Below, one piece after another: positions 17,727-27,131 of a DNA stretch of 64,000 nucleotides. The notes beneath the pieces were generated by a model, which was not told where the DNA came from, ran no database searches, and saw only the letters and a list, made by a program, of their open reading frames with translations. The DNA is from Pseudomonadota bacterium. GTDB taxonomy: Bacteria; Pseudomonadota; Gammaproteobacteria; QQUJ01. The stretch spans positions 248,001 to 312,000 of the forward strand of contig QQUJ01000010.1 in assembly GCA_008501635.1 (NCBI GenBank), given 5' to 3'. Made by a program: the position numbers and the translations under genes. Each line of letters opens with the position of its first letter. Within the stretch, counting starts at the first letter, position 1.

Positions 17727-18623
17727 TCAGCCGGCCTTTTCCTCGAGCTTCCGGGCGCGGATCATCTGGCCGTCCAGTCCGGCGTCCTTGCTGTTGCGCC
17801 CGAAGGCCACCGAGAAGAGCTGCGAGTAGTAGACCACCGGCATCTCGAACTTGGTGTTGTAGGTCTGGTTGATGTGACCCTGGTAGACCTCGACGTTCAT
17901 CTGGCAGACCGGGCAGGGCGTGACGATCAGGTCGGCGCCGCCGTCGTAGGCGGCTTCGATGATGTCCTTGACCATGGCCTGACTCTTTTCAGGCTCGGAG
18001 AACATCAGCGCACCGCCGCAGCACTGCACCTTTTTGTCGTAATTTTTCACCGCATCGGCGCCGGTCGCTTCGATCATGCGATCAAGATAGAGCGGGTTCT
18101 CATAGCTCTCGCCGACGATCCCGAAGGGGCGGTTGGTCTGGCAGCCGACGTAGCCGGCGATCTTGAGCCCTTCCAACGGCTTCTTCACCTTGGCTTGGAC
18201 GGCGTCGAGCCCGATGTCCTCGATCAGCACCTCGACCATGTGTCGTGCTTTGGGCTCGGCCTGGGTCGACAGACCACCCACCTGCAGCGCCTGGTTGGCC
18301 TCTTCCATCAGCTGCCGGTTTTCCAGCAACCGGTCTTTGGCCTCGCGCGTGGCAAGCCAGCAGGCCGCGCAGGTGGCGACGATGTCCTGACCCGGCAGAT
18401 GCTTTTCCGCCAGCGCAATGTTGCGCGCCGACAGCGCGATGCGCGGCAGCTCGCCGCCCTTGGCGTAACCGATGGAGGCCGAGCAGCAGTTCCAGTCCGG
18501 TATCTCGTTGAGCTGAACCTCCAGCTCCTCGCACATCGTCTGCACCGACTGCTGATAGTTGGATGAGGAGGCCTTGCTCTGCGAGGAGCAGCCGGGGTAG
18601 AACGCGTATTCTTTCTTCGCCAT
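17727..18623 (-). CDS. hdrB: Heterodisulfide reductase subunit B-like protein (HdrB)
   Basis: A 298-residue cytoplasmic protein with two cysteine-rich CCG domains that bind noncubane [4Fe-4S] clusters. ATG 18623 gives MAKKEYAFYPGCSSQSKASS. Cysteine motifs: DWNCCSASIGYAKGG, ATCAACW, VGCQTNRPFG, QCCGGALMFSEPEKS and VTPCPVCQMNVEVYQG. It is the last gene of qmoA-qmoB-hdrC-hdrB. HdrB with HdrC replaces the membrane subunit QmoC known from sulfate reducers, so it probably passes electrons between the QmoAB flavoproteins and a quinone or another acceptor. A repeat element separates it from hdrC. Confidence 0.9.
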   Translation of the reverse strand: MAKKEYAFYPGCSSQSKASSSNYQQSVQTMCEELEVQLNEIPDWNCCSASIGYAKGGELPRIALSARNIALAEKHLPGQDIVATCAACWLATREAKDRLLENRQLMEEANQALQVGGLSTQAEPKARHMVEVLIEDIGLDAVQAKVKKPLEGLKIAGYVGCQTNRPFGIVGESYENPLYLDRMIEATGADAVKNYDKKVQCCGGALMFSEPEKSQAMVKDIIEAAYDGGADLIVTPCPVCQMNVEVYQGHINQTYNTKFEMPVVYYSQLFSVAFGRNSKDAGLDGQMIRARKLEEKAG

Positions 18624-18651
18624 GGTGGTCACCTGCTGGATTGAGTTCTTG

Positions 18652-18757
18652 CAACGCAAAGGCACAAAGACGCAAAGGGAGCAAAGTTTTTATTTGTCCA
18701 GTGAATCAACGAATTTCCTTCGTGCACTTGGCCTCTTTGTGTCTTGGCGATGAGAGC
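18652..18757. repeat. CGCAAAG inverted-repeat element, copy 2 (hdrC-hdrB gap)
   Basis: The left arm (18652-18686, AACGCAAAGGCACAAAGACG) and the right arm (about 18713-18757, CTCTTTGTGTCTTGGCG) are imperfect inverted repeats around a short AT-rich centre. The element occupies most of the gap inside the minus-strand qmo-hdr operon. It is more diverged than copies 1, 3 and 4. Confidence 0.7.
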
Positions 18758-18766
18758 TTTTGGCAC

Positions 18767-19387
18767 TTAATTCCCTTCAGCCGGTTTGGCCTTGGCCTCT
18801 TCAATCTCGCGGGCCTTGTTGATGATGGCCTGCAGGCCGCTGATGTCCTTGATGCGGTGACCGCCGACCATCTCGCCGACACTCATGCGCTTGGCCTTGA
18901 GCATGCCGAGGCCGATATCCTTGTGCTTGAGGGCGGTTTTGATACCCGCGCCGAAGCCGTTCATGAAATAGAGGGCGATACCCAGCTTGAGCTCGTTGAC
19001 GCGCCCCTTTTTCATCAGGTTGTCCCAGAACTTGTCGGCGAATTTGCGGGTCGGCTGGCCCTGCGGCGCCAGCCCCTGACGCGCGGCGTAATGCGCCAGC
19101 CCGTGCATGATGTGGGTGATTGGCAGCTCGCGTGGGCAACGCACGATGCAGTTGTAACACGAGGTGCACATCCACATGGAGGGGCTGGAGAGCACCTCCT
19201 CGCGCTTGTTGGCGCGGATCATCATGAACAGTTCCTGGGGCGGGTGCTCCCAGTGCGGACCCAGCGGGCAGGAGCCCGAGCAGACCCCGCACTGCATGCA
19301 CATCTTGACCCACTTGCCCTCCTCGACATTGGCTTCCACCTCGCGGAGGAAGTTGCCGCGGTAGTCGGGTTGAACGCCAGCATTCAT
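18767..19387 (-). CDS. hdrC: Heterodisulfide reductase subunit C-like ferredoxin (HdrC)
   Basis: A 206-residue iron-sulfur protein. The start ATG 19387 is preceded by AGGAG. Two cluster motifs are complete: CMQCGVCSGSCP and CTSCYNCIVRCPRELP, each expected to hold a [4Fe-4S] cluster. The C-terminal region (ALKHKDIGLGMLKAKRMS and following) resembles HdrC and QmoC soluble domains but has no membrane helices. It lies between qmoB and hdrB and would relay electrons between them. Confidence 0.9.
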   Translation of the reverse strand: MNAGVQPDYRGNFLREVEANVEEGKWVKMCMQCGVCSGSCPLGPHWEHPPQELFMMIRANKREEVLSSPSMWMCTSCYNCIVRCPRELPITHIMHGLAHYAARQGLAPQGQPTRKFADKFWDNLMKKGRVNELKLGIALYFMNGFGAGIKTALKHKDIGLGMLKAKRMSVGEMVGGHRIKDISGLQAIINKAREIEEAKAKPAEGN

Positions 19388-19430
19388 GACCAATCTCCTG
19401 GGTATTCGTCCATATCGGGGTGGACGAGTA

Positions 19431-21680
19431 CTAAAATTTGAAAGGACTGAGGCCGATCTTGTCGATCACGCCCATATAGTCGTTGATGATCTCGGGAATG
19501 CGCTGGATGTCGGTGATGCTCACTTCGTGGGTCATCACCCGCTCCTTCTCCAGATTCAGCGTCTGCAGCGTGTCGTCGATCTTGCCCATGCGATAGGAGG
19601 CAAGTTCCGAGCCCTTGACGAAGTGGCACTGGTAGTTGTCGCCCTTCTTGCAGCCCATCAGCAGCACACCGTCGTAGCCGGAGTTGAGCGCATCCGTCAC
19701 CCAGATGGTGTTGACCGAACCCAGGCAGCGCACCGGGATGACCCGCACGTACTGGCTGTAGGACTGACGCGTGACACCGGCCATGTCCAGCGCCGGGTAG
19801 GCGTCGTTCTCGCAGGCCAGGATCAGTACCCGCGGCTTCTCCTCGAACTCGTCGGGGATCTCCACCGCTTTGAGTTGCTGACCGACGGTCTCGACCGAGT
19901 AGTTCTCGAAGGAGATGACGCGCACCGGGCAGGCGCCCATGCAGGTGCCACAGCGCCGGCAGCGCGCCTCATTGAAGACCGGGTAGCGCTTCTCGTCCTC
20001 GTCGATGGCGCCAAAGGGACACTCCACGGTGCAGCGTTTGCACTGGGTGCAGCCTTCCTTGCGGAAGCTGGGGAAGCTGAGGTCGCCCGAGCGTGGATGG
20101 GCGGCGCGGCCCAGGGCGGCGTTCTCCACCGCCTGGATGGCTTTCAGTGCGGCGCCGGTGCCGTCCTCACGGGCCTGCGCCAGGTCCATGGGCCGGCGTA
20201 CCGGGCCGGCGGGGTAGATGCCGGTGCGGCGCGACTCGTAGGGAAAGCAGATGAAGTGCGAGTCGCTGAAACCGTGCTTGAGCTGGGGCAGATCGGGCCC
20301 CTGGCGATAGGTGAGGTTGAGAATGGAGTCGGCGGGCTTGATCTCCACCTCCGGCACCTCTGCCTCTTCGGCATTATCCGCGAGGGCTGCGGCCTGGATC
20401 TGGGCCTCGATGTCGACGCCGGAGTTGGGCACCTGGCCGGTAGCGAGCACCACCAGATCGGCGTCGATGCGGCCGGGTTCGTTGAGGATCAGATCCTGAA
20501 ACTCCACCGCCAGGCCGTCGTCCTCGGGTTGTACGGCGCTCACCACGCCTTTGCTGAAGGTGATGCCGCGGTCCTGGCCGGCACGGTAGAAATCCTCACC
20601 GCCGGACCCTGGGGTGCGCAGGTCGGTGTAGAGGATGGTGGTATCGATCTCGGGATTGGCATCCTTGAAGTACATCGCCTGCTTGATGCTGGTCGAGCAG
20701 CAGTGGCCGGAACAGTAGGGCAGGTGGCCCTCCTTGTCGCTGCGTTGCCCGGCGCACTGGACGAAGACCACGCTCTTTACCGGCTTGCCGTCCGAGGGTC
20801 GGGCGATGGGCGCGCCGTCGGCCGCGCGCGCCAGATCCTCCAGCGCCAGCTGGTCGATCACGTTGGCGCTGGCGCCGAAACCCAGCTCCGGAAGCTGGTT
20901 GGCGTCGTACGGTTCGTAACCCGAAGCCATCACAATGGCGCCGAACAGCTCGGTCTGGCTGCCTCCGCTTTCGGTGGTGATCTGGGCCTCGAAACAGCCC
21001 GGTGCGCCGTTGGTCCGGGTCAGCGTGCTGTTAAGGAAGATGGCTATTTTGGCGTGCGCCGCGACAGCCGCGATCAGTTCGGCGATACCGGAATCGGCGG
21101 GGCCGTCGTAGGGCGCGCGCTGCGGGATGTCGCGCCACAGGCGGGCGGCCTTGCCGCCCAGGCTACCGGTCTTCTCGACGATCGCCACCTCGTAGCCGGC
21201 ATTGGCCGCCTCGATGGCTGCGGTGAGGCCGGTGGCGCCGCCACCCACCACCAGGATGCGCTTGTTGCCGCCCACCTTGGTGTTGGCTTCCGGCACCTTG
21301 GTGAACTTGGCCTCGGCGCAGGCCATGCGGATATAGTCGTTCGCCATGTCCTGCGTCGTTTCCGCCGCCTCGGGATCGTCGGGGCGCACCCAGATGACGC
21401 CTTCGCGCAGATTGGCACGCACCATGGCGACACCGTCGAAATTGAAAGCTTCGGTTTTGACGCGGCGCGAGCAGGCGCCGAGCATCAAGTGAGTCACCTC
21501 GCCGGCATCGATATCGTCCTGGATCAGCTTTACACCCTCGGCAGAACAGAGGAACTCGTGCTGTTTGGCGAAAGCCGCCTTGCCCTCGCGCTCGGCGATG
21601 GTGGCCAGTTGTTTGGTGTCGAGGCGGTCGCCGATGCCGCAACCGCTGCAGATGTAGGCGCCGATCTTTTTCTCGGACAT
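19431..21680 (-). CDS. qmoB: QmoB-like HdrA flavoprotein fused to ferredoxin and MvhD-like domains
   Basis: A 749-residue cytoplasmic electron-transfer protein. The N-terminal part has IGAYICSGCGIGDRL and GACSRRVKTE, as in HdrA. A FAD-binding domain follows (ILVVGGGATGLTAAIEAANA near residue 140), then two [4Fe-4S] motifs (CTQCKRCTVECP, CRRCGTCMGACPVR). The last about 130 residues are MvhD-like (LILACENDAYP, VRCLGSVNTIWV, MGCKKGDNYQCHF). This domain order is that of QmoB of the quinone-interacting membrane-bound oxidoreductase. ATG 21680 is chosen over longer frames; qmoA ends 1 bp upstream. Its usual partner is APS reductase, absent here. Confidence 0.92.
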   Translation of the reverse strand: MSEKKIGAYICSGCGIGDRLDTKQLATIAEREGKAAFAKQHEFLCSAEGVKLIQDDIDAGEVTHLMLGACSRRVKTEAFNFDGVAMVRANLREGVIWVRPDDPEAAETTQDMANDYIRMACAEAKFTKVPEANTKVGGNKRILVVGGGATGLTAAIEAANAGYEVAIVEKTGSLGGKAARLWRDIPQRAPYDGPADSGIAELIAAVAAHAKIAIFLNSTLTRTNGAPGCFEAQITTESGGSQTELFGAIVMASGYEPYDANQLPELGFGASANVIDQLALEDLARAADGAPIARPSDGKPVKSVVFVQCAGQRSDKEGHLPYCSGHCCSTSIKQAMYFKDANPEIDTTILYTDLRTPGSGGEDFYRAGQDRGITFSKGVVSAVQPEDDGLAVEFQDLILNEPGRIDADLVVLATGQVPNSGVDIEAQIQAAALADNAEEAEVPEVEIKPADSILNLTYRQGPDLPQLKHGFSDSHFICFPYESRRTGIYPAGPVRRPMDLAQAREDGTGAALKAIQAVENAALGRAAHPRSGDLSFPSFRKEGCTQCKRCTVECPFGAIDEDEKRYPVFNEARCRRCGTCMGACPVRVISFENYSVETVGQQLKAVEIPDEFEEKPRVLILACENDAYPALDMAGVTRQSYSQYVRVIPVRCLGSVNTIWVTDALNSGYDGVLLMGCKKGDNYQCHFVKGSELASYRMGKIDDTLQTLNLEKERVMTHEVSITDIQRIPEIINDYMGVIDKIGLSPFKF

Positions 21681-21681
21681 G

Positions 21682-22974
21682 TTACTGACCCTCCGTCGCG
21701 GCGACGCGGTTGACAACCTGGATGGCACGCAACGCGCTGGCGGTGGCGTTCTGCACCGCGCGGTTCACGTCCAGCGCATCGCCGGCGCAGCCGGCGGCGT
21801 AGATCGCCTGGCCATCGGCCTCGAATTCCAGGAATCCATCGGGATTGACACGCAGATCGGCAGCCGGGATCTGACTGGCGTGTACGCTCGGCTCCATGCC
21901 CACGGCGAGCACCACCAGATCGTGCGGGGTGTCGTAGCGCTGATAGCCTTCGGTGTTGACGCCGTGCAGGATCAGATCGCCGCTCGCTTTGTCCTCGGTG
22001 ATGTTGGCCACCTTGGATTTAACGAAGCCGACGTTGGGGTCTTCCTGCACGGTGCGGTAGAAGTCGTCAATGCGATCGATGGCGCGGATATCAATGTAGT
22101 AGATCGTGGATTTGGCACCTTCGGCGCCGCGCTCGCTGACATAGGTGGTCTGCTTCAGACTCGCCATGCAGCAGATGCGCGAGCAGTGGCGCAGATGGTT
22201 GCGATCGCGCGATCCGGCGCACTGGATGAAGGCGATATTGGTCGCCTCCTTGCCGTCGGAGGGGCGCAGCAGCTTGCCGCCGGTAGGGCCGTGGGGATCG
22301 GCCAGCCGCTCGAACTCGACGTTGGTGATCACGTTGGCGAAGCGGTCGTAGCCGTAAGGCTGAATCTTGGCGGCATCGTAAGGACGCCAGCCGGTCGCCC
22401 AGATCACCGCACCCACCTTCAGGTCGGTGGTCTGCTCGCCCATGCCCAGATCGATCGCGTCGTACTTGCAGGCTGCCCTGGCCTTTTCGCCGTCGCCATT
22501 GGCAACAACGCGTGGATCGAGTACGTAGCGCTGCGGAAAGGCGTGGGTATGGGGCAGGTAGGCGCCCTTGCGTTTGCCCAGGCCGTAGTTGAACTCGTCG
22601 TCAAACTCGGTTTCCAACGCTTTGGCGCAGTCGCCGCAGGCGGTGCAGTTTTCGGTGACGTAACGCGGCGCAGTACGCAGGGTGACGGCGTAGTCGCCGG
22701 GTGCGCCGTTGACCTTGGTCACCTCGGTCATGGTCAGCACGCGCACGTTGCGGTTGCCCTTCAGGCGGCGATAGTTGATCTCGATGCCGCAGGTGGGAAA
22801 GCAGAGCTTCGGGAAGTACTTGTAGAGCTGGCTGACGCGCCCGCCCAGCGATGGGCCTTTCTCCACGAGCACCACCTGCTTGCCGCATTCGGCGGCTTCC
22901 AAGGCCGCGGAGATGCCGCTGATGCCACCGCCCACCACCAATATGGTTTGGTTGGTCGCGATCACGTTGCTCAT
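21682..22974 (-). CDS. qmoA: QmoA-like HdrA-family flavoprotein
   Basis: A 430-residue FAD protein, first gene of the operon. ATG 22974 follows GGGGGAGGGACATCAA. Motifs: ILVVGGGISGISAALEAAE (FAD dinucleotide fold at the N-terminus), FPTCGIEINYRRLK and NCTACGDCAK (cysteines likely for a cluster), and PAADLRVNPDGFLEFEADG near the C-terminal FAD region. The length matches QmoA. It is divergent from cbbQ; the 305-bp gap should hold both promoters. With QmoB, HdrC and HdrB it probably links APS/sulfite metabolism to the quinone pool in sulfur oxidation. Confidence 0.92.
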   Translation of the reverse strand: MSNVIATNQTILVVGGGISGISAALEAAECGKQVVLVEKGPSLGGRVSQLYKYFPKLCFPTCGIEINYRRLKGNRNVRVLTMTEVTKVNGAPGDYAVTLRTAPRYVTENCTACGDCAKALETEFDDEFNYGLGKRKGAYLPHTHAFPQRYVLDPRVVANGDGEKARAACKYDAIDLGMGEQTTDLKVGAVIWATGWRPYDAAKIQPYGYDRFANVITNVEFERLADPHGPTGGKLLRPSDGKEATNIAFIQCAGSRDRNHLRHCSRICCMASLKQTTYVSERGAEGAKSTIYYIDIRAIDRIDDFYRTVQEDPNVGFVKSKVANITEDKASGDLILHGVNTEGYQRYDTPHDLVVLAVGMEPSVHASQIPAADLRVNPDGFLEFEADGQAIYAAGCAGDALDVNRAVQNATASALRAIQVVNRVAATEGQ

Positions 22975-23279
22975 TTGATGTCCCTCCCCCAAGAGGTGTG
23001 TTTGGTGCTGTCGCGATTGCGCTGGTGGCGAAACCGGGACCCGCTGGCAGTCGGCCCGCCGAAGGGTGTGCTACGCTCAATTCATCGGCTTGAAGCTTGG
23101 AAATCGAGTAACGGGTCGAGGCCAATAGGATACGGCGCCGCACCGGGGCCAAGGATTCAAATTTCGAATGGCCGAATAAAATGGGTCAATCAGCAGATGT
23201 TGATGCGATCGATAATCGGATAGTTACCTGGGTTGTGTAGGTACAGGACGTGACGCAACCAATGCCTCCGGGGGGAAGC

Positions 23280-24095
23280 ATGGACCAAGCGACGCACTGT
23301 GACGGTGCTATGGAAACACTACGTAGCGAACCTTATTACGAACCGCAACAGGATGAGGTTGCCCTCTTCGAGGCCGGTTACCGCAGTGGGTTGCCGGTGC
23401 TGCTCAAGGGGCCGACCGGTTGCGGCAAGACGCGGTTCGTGGAACATATGGCGTGGCGCCTGGCGCGGCCGCTGATCACTGTGGCCTGCCACGACGATCT
23501 CACCGCGGGGGATCTGATCGGGCGTTTCCTGATTCGCGGCGGTGAGACGCTATGGACCGATGGACCACTCACCCGCGCGGTACGCGCCGGGGCGATCTGC
23601 TATCTCGACGAGGTTGTCGAGGCGCGCAAAGACACCACGGTGGTGATCCATCCGTTGGCGGATGACCGCCGCCGCCTGCCCATCGACAAGCTGGGTGAGG
23701 TGCTGGAGGCACCTCCCGAGTTCTGTCTGGTGGTCTCCTACAATCCCGGTTACCAGAGTGTGCTCAAGGATCTCAAGCAGAGCACCCGCCAACGCTTTCT
23801 TGCCCTGGAGTTTGATTATCCGCAGCCCGAGCTGGAGGCGCGCATTGTCGGTCAGGAGAGCGGTGTCGATCCGCAGACCGCGCAGCGCCTGGTGCGCTTC
23901 GCCCACATGACGCGCAATCTCAAAGGAAGCGGCCTGGAGGAGGGCGCCAGTACCCGGCTGCTGGTGCACGCCGCCCGACTCATTGCGGCGGGCATCGCTC
24001 CGGAGCGTGCCTGTCGCGCCGCTATCGCGCAGGCATTGACCGACGATCAGGAGGTGCTGGCAGCCGTCAACGAATTCTGCGGCGCCGTTTTCTAG
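23280..24095 (+). CDS. cbbQ: CbbQ/NorQ-family AAA+ ATPase (MoxR type)
   Basis: A 271-residue hexameric-type AAA+ ATPase. Walker A is [19 protein letters not shown], Walker [12 protein letters not shown], and [10 protein letters not shown]-like [16 protein letters not shown] is diagnostic of the CbbQ/NorQ/GpvN group. ATG 23280 has GGGGGGAAG just upstream; GTG 23250 and ATG 23262 are weaker alternatives. With CbbO it remodels inhibited RubisCO, while NorQ-NorD does the same kind of job for nitric oxide reductase. Neither target is in this window; the sulfur-oxidiser context favours CbbQ. Confidence 0.85.
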   Translation: MDQATHCDGAMETLRSEPYYEPQQDEVALFEAGYRSGLPVLLKGPTGCGKTRFVEHMAWRLARPLITVACHDDLTAGDLIGRFLIRGGETLWTDGPLTRAVRAGAICYLDEVVEARKDTTVVIHPLADDRRRLPIDKLGEVLEAPPEFCLVVSYNPGYQSVLKDLKQSTRQRFLALEFDYPQPELEARIVGQESGVDPQTAQRLVRFAHMTRNLKGSGLEEGASTRLLVHAARLIAAGIAPERACRAAIAQALTDDQEVLAAVNEFCGAVF

Positions 24096-24116
24096 GCTCC
24101 GTTTCAGCTCTGACCG

Positions 24117-26297
24117 ATGACGCTCGAACGACGCAAACACTACCGGATCGAGGAGCGGTTGGAGGATATTCTCGCCCCGGTGCTGTCGTTCAGCCGCACC
24201 GCCACCAGGGCGGCCCTGCAATTGGTGCGACTGCGGCGCGAACGCCAGGAGTTGGCGTTCCACTGGATCGAAGTGGTTGCCCATAGCAGTCTGGAACTGG
24301 CGTTCCACCTCGCCGAGCGCTACACGGCGGCCGCCCAGGTGCTCAGCGCCACGGATATCGAACGCTGGATAAAGGCGACGCTCGATGCACTCGACCATTC
24401 GGGCCTGCAGTCCGCCCGTGCCGAGCTGGATCGCTACGCGGAATACTCCCTGACCCATTCCACCACCGCCTGCCCGGTAACGCTGCCGGAGGTGCGCCGG
24501 CGACTGGAGATATTCCTGCGCGGGCTGAGCGGCCGAACGCTGCATATCGAGCCCGACGATGACGCCTACACCGACAGTGAGATCATCTTCCTGCCCAAGG
24601 TGATCGATCGTTACCCGGATCGGGAGTCGAATCTTGCGCTCTATCGGGCCCTGACCATACATCTCTGGGCACAGACCCGCTTTGGCACCTGGCAGTTGCC
24701 GGGGTTTCTCGGGGATACAACCGAGGTCTTCGACGCCGCCCGCTTCTGGCGCATGGGGGCGTGGGAAGCGATCGGCATCACCGCCAAACCGGGGAAGTTC
24801 GTTGATACGAAACGCCTGATCTGCGCTTTCAATACGTTGGAGACCGCGCGTCTCGATGCCTGCATTGAGCGCGAACTGCCGGGTTTGGACCGCGCCCTGG
24901 CGGCTTTGCGCGCACCGTTGCCACCCAACCCGGAGGCGGCTGTCTGGGCTGCGTGTTACGAGCGTCTGTGCCGCCCGCAGGCTGGCGTCGAGGACAGTTA
25001 CCGGATGCTCGCCACGGTTTACACACTGCCCGCGCCGACGGCGCACGCCTACCAGAGCGTGATGCGTCCTGAGGTCGTGGAGAGGGTGCGCGAGCGTCGC
25101 ATCGAGGAGGAAGAGACGCGTTTTCGCAAGTGGTTTGCGGAGAGCGGTGCCCGCGCGGCGCCAACCGCGCAGCCGTCCGATACACCGCTGGCCCGTTCCC
25201 AGCACGCTGAAGGCCTGGGCGACGAGTCGAATCCGGTGGAGTTTTTGCCGCAGACGGTCGATGTGCTGGCGGCCCCGGGCCGAGCCCGTAGCCTGATGGA
25301 CTCCATCCTCCAGGATCTGGGCGAACTGCCCCGTCACTACATGGAGGGTGAAGGCGATGGGCTCTATCTCTGGAGCGCCGGCGATCCCGGCAGTCCCGGC
25401 GAGAGCGACCGCACGACCAGGCTGCCCGAAGTTCGACGCTATCCGGAGTGGGACTATATACGTCAGGACTATCACCACGATTGGTGTTCGCTGGTAGAGA
25501 CGGATACCACGGCGGGTGATGCTGATTTCGTCCTGCGTACCTGTGACAAGTACCAGGGGGTACTGAAAACCCTCAAGCGCACCTTCGCGCTGCTGCGGGA
25601 GGAGGATCGGTTGTTGCGGCGCCAGCGTGAGGGTGACGAGGTCGATGTCGATGCGCTCGTGGACAGCTGGTCGGATCAACGCCGCGGCGCGGAATCGGCC
25701 GAGGGGCTCTACGTCAAGCGCCACAAACTGGAGCGTGACATCGCGGTGCTCTTCATGGTGGATATGAGCGGTTCGACCAAGGGCTGGGTCAATGAGGCGG
25801 AACGTGAATCGCTGGTGCTGTTGTGCGAATCGCTGGAGATGTTGGACGACCGGTATGCCGTCTACGGCTTTTCAGGAATGACGCGACAGCGTTGCGAGAT
25901 CTACCGCATCAAGCGCTTTGACGATGCCTACGATCAGGCGACGCGCGAGCGCATCGCGGGAGTGCGGCCCGGCGAATATACCCGGATGGGTGTGGCCATC
26001 CGCCACCTCACTCAGCTCCTTGGTTCCGTCGATGCGCGCGTCCGGCTCCTAGTCACGATCACCGATGGCAAGCCCGATGACTTCGACGGCTATCGGGGCA
26101 AGTATGGTATCGAGGATACCCGTCGTGCCCTGGGTGAGGCGATGGAGAGCGGCCTGCACACCTTCTGTATCACCCTCGACCGCGAGGCGCAGGACTATCT
26201 GGCGCACCTCTACGGCCCGGCCAATTTTGCGGTCGTCTCCGATGTGGCATCCCTGCCCTACAAAGTGGCGGACACCTATCGCCGCATAACCACTTAG
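24117..26297 (+). CDS. cbbO: CbbO/NorD-family von Willebrand factor A protein
   Basis: A 726-residue cytoplasmic partner of the CbbQ ATPase. The N-terminal about 200 residues are helical and charged (YRIEERLEDILAPVLSFSR). The C-terminal about 200 residues form a VWA domain with an intact MIDAS start, VDMSGSTKGWVNE, plus GVRPGEYTRMGVAIRH and TDGKPDDFDGYRGKYGIED. In CbbQO the VWA domain recognises the RubisCO large subunit and the ATPase pulls on it. The gene begins 21 bp after cbbQ. NorD is the alternative identity. Confidence 0.85.
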   Translation: MTLERRKHYRIEERLEDILAPVLSFSRTATRAALQLVRLRRERQELAFHWIEVVAHSSLELAFHLAERYTAAAQVLSATDIERWIKATLDALDHSGLQSARAELDRYAEYSLTHSTTACPVTLPEVRRRLEIFLRGLSGRTLHIEPDDDAYTDSEIIFLPKVIDRYPDRESNLALYRALTIHLWAQTRFGTWQLPGFLGDTTEVFDAARFWRMGAWEAIGITAKPGKFVDTKRLICAFNTLETARLDACIERELPGLDRALAALRAPLPPNPEAAVWAACYERLCRPQAGVEDSYRMLATVYTLPAPTAHAYQSVMRPEVVERVRERRIEEEETRFRKWFAESGARAAPTAQPSDTPLARSQHAEGLGDESNPVEFLPQTVDVLAAPGRARSLMDSILQDLGELPRHYMEGEGDGLYLWSAGDPGSPGESDRTTRLPEVRRYPEWDYIRQDYHHDWCSLVETDTTAGDADFVLRTCDKYQGVLKTLKRTFALLREEDRLLRRQREGDEVDVDALVDSWSDQRRGAESAEGLYVKRHKLERDIAVLFMVDMSGSTKGWVNEAERESLVLLCESLEMLDDRYAVYGFSGMTRQRCEIYRIKRFDDAYDQATRERIAGVRPGEYTRMGVAIRHLTQLLGSVDARVRLLVTITDGKPDDFDGYRGKYGIEDTRRALGEAMESGLHTFCITLDREAQDYLAHLYGPANFAVVSDVASLPYKVADTYRRITT

Positions 26298-26528
26298 ATG
26301 ACCGTCTGGTGGGGTGCAGTGATCGCACCCTGCGTTGGTCTTGACCGCGGTGTGTGTCCGGCAGGAGTCTCGGCAGTCCCACGCATACGGCGTCAGCTCG
26401 CTCGGAATCCAGGTCGAGACGTTGATTGCCTGCGATCGGGGTAAGCTGCACCATCACGTCTCTTTGCGCGTCTGCCTGCTCCGCGCATCGGGATACCGCA
26501 GGCGCCGTGACCGGAGGATGGCTTGAAC

Positions 26529-26987
26529 TCAATGCGCCGTCGGACGCAGCTTTTCTTTGGACAGTCGTGCAGCCGCAGCCTCTTTCTCATCGTACGCCTT
26601 GCCCGACCAGAGCATGTCGTAGGCGATCTCCTCATTGCCGTTCTCGCACAGCTCCAGTACCTTCTGAAACAGTGGTTGGAAGGTGCTGCTGCGGTGGGAT
26701 TGCTCGTGCTCGGCAAAGGAGCGCCAGAAGGTGATGATCAGTGCCTCGCGGTCTTTCAGGGGGCTCGCCACCGGCTTCCCGATGGTGCTGCCTTCGTTGG
26801 AGATATTGCCGCTGTTGACGCAGACGAAACCGCCGACGAAACCGGTGTCGGAGTGATAGGTCTTGACGTTTTCGCACAGGTAGGCCACCCGCTCTTCGAG
26901 GTCCTCGATGGCGAAGCCGGGCTTGAGAACGACGCGGTTGACAGTGATGCAGCCGTCGTGGGGGAATCCTGGTATGAATCCGCTCAT
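26529..26987 (-). CDS. Conserved hypothetical protein, possibly ABM-like alpha-beta barrel
   Basis: A 152-residue soluble protein with start MSGFIPGFPHDGCITVNRVV and no signal peptide. The middle section, FVGGFVCVNSGNISNEG then EALIITFWRSFAEHEQSHR, recalls antibiotic-biosynthesis-monooxygenase-like (dimeric ferredoxin-fold) proteins, where a tryptophan-containing strand precedes such a helix. I do not recognise a named family. It has its own AT-rich promoter region (26988-27080) and is separated from the upstream Deg protease gene by a terminator. Confidence 0.6.
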   Translation of the reverse strand: MSGFIPGFPHDGCITVNRVVLKPGFAIEDLEERVAYLCENVKTYHSDTGFVGGFVCVNSGNISNEGSTIGKPVASPLKDREALIITFWRSFAEHEQSHRSSTFQPLFQKVLELCENGNEEIAYDMLWSGKAYDEKEAAAARLSKEKLRPTAH

Positions 26988-27080
26988 GGGTTACCTCCGG
27001 ATAGCAATTAAATAAGTAATTAAGTATGTACTTATTAGCCAATATTATAGATAACAGAGGGATATAGTCAAGTATTAGGC

Positions 27081-27117
27081 GATAAAAAACCCGGCATTCG
27101 CTGCCGGATTTTTTATC
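27081..27117. terminator. Intrinsic terminator after the Deg protease gene
   Basis: The stem CCCGGCA/TGCCGG with flanking AAAAAA and TTTTTT (GATAAAAAA...TTTTTTATC) lies 15 bp downstream of the protease stop on the minus strand. The symmetrical A/T flanks make it potentially bidirectional. Confidence 0.85.
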
Positions 27118-27131
27118 ATTTAATCAGGGGG

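Noticed and set aside
23280-26297. NorQ-NorD assignment for the ATPase/VWA pair
   Set aside because: Not excluded, but no norCB genes are present and the surrounding sulfur-oxidiser genes fit CbbQ-CbbO better.
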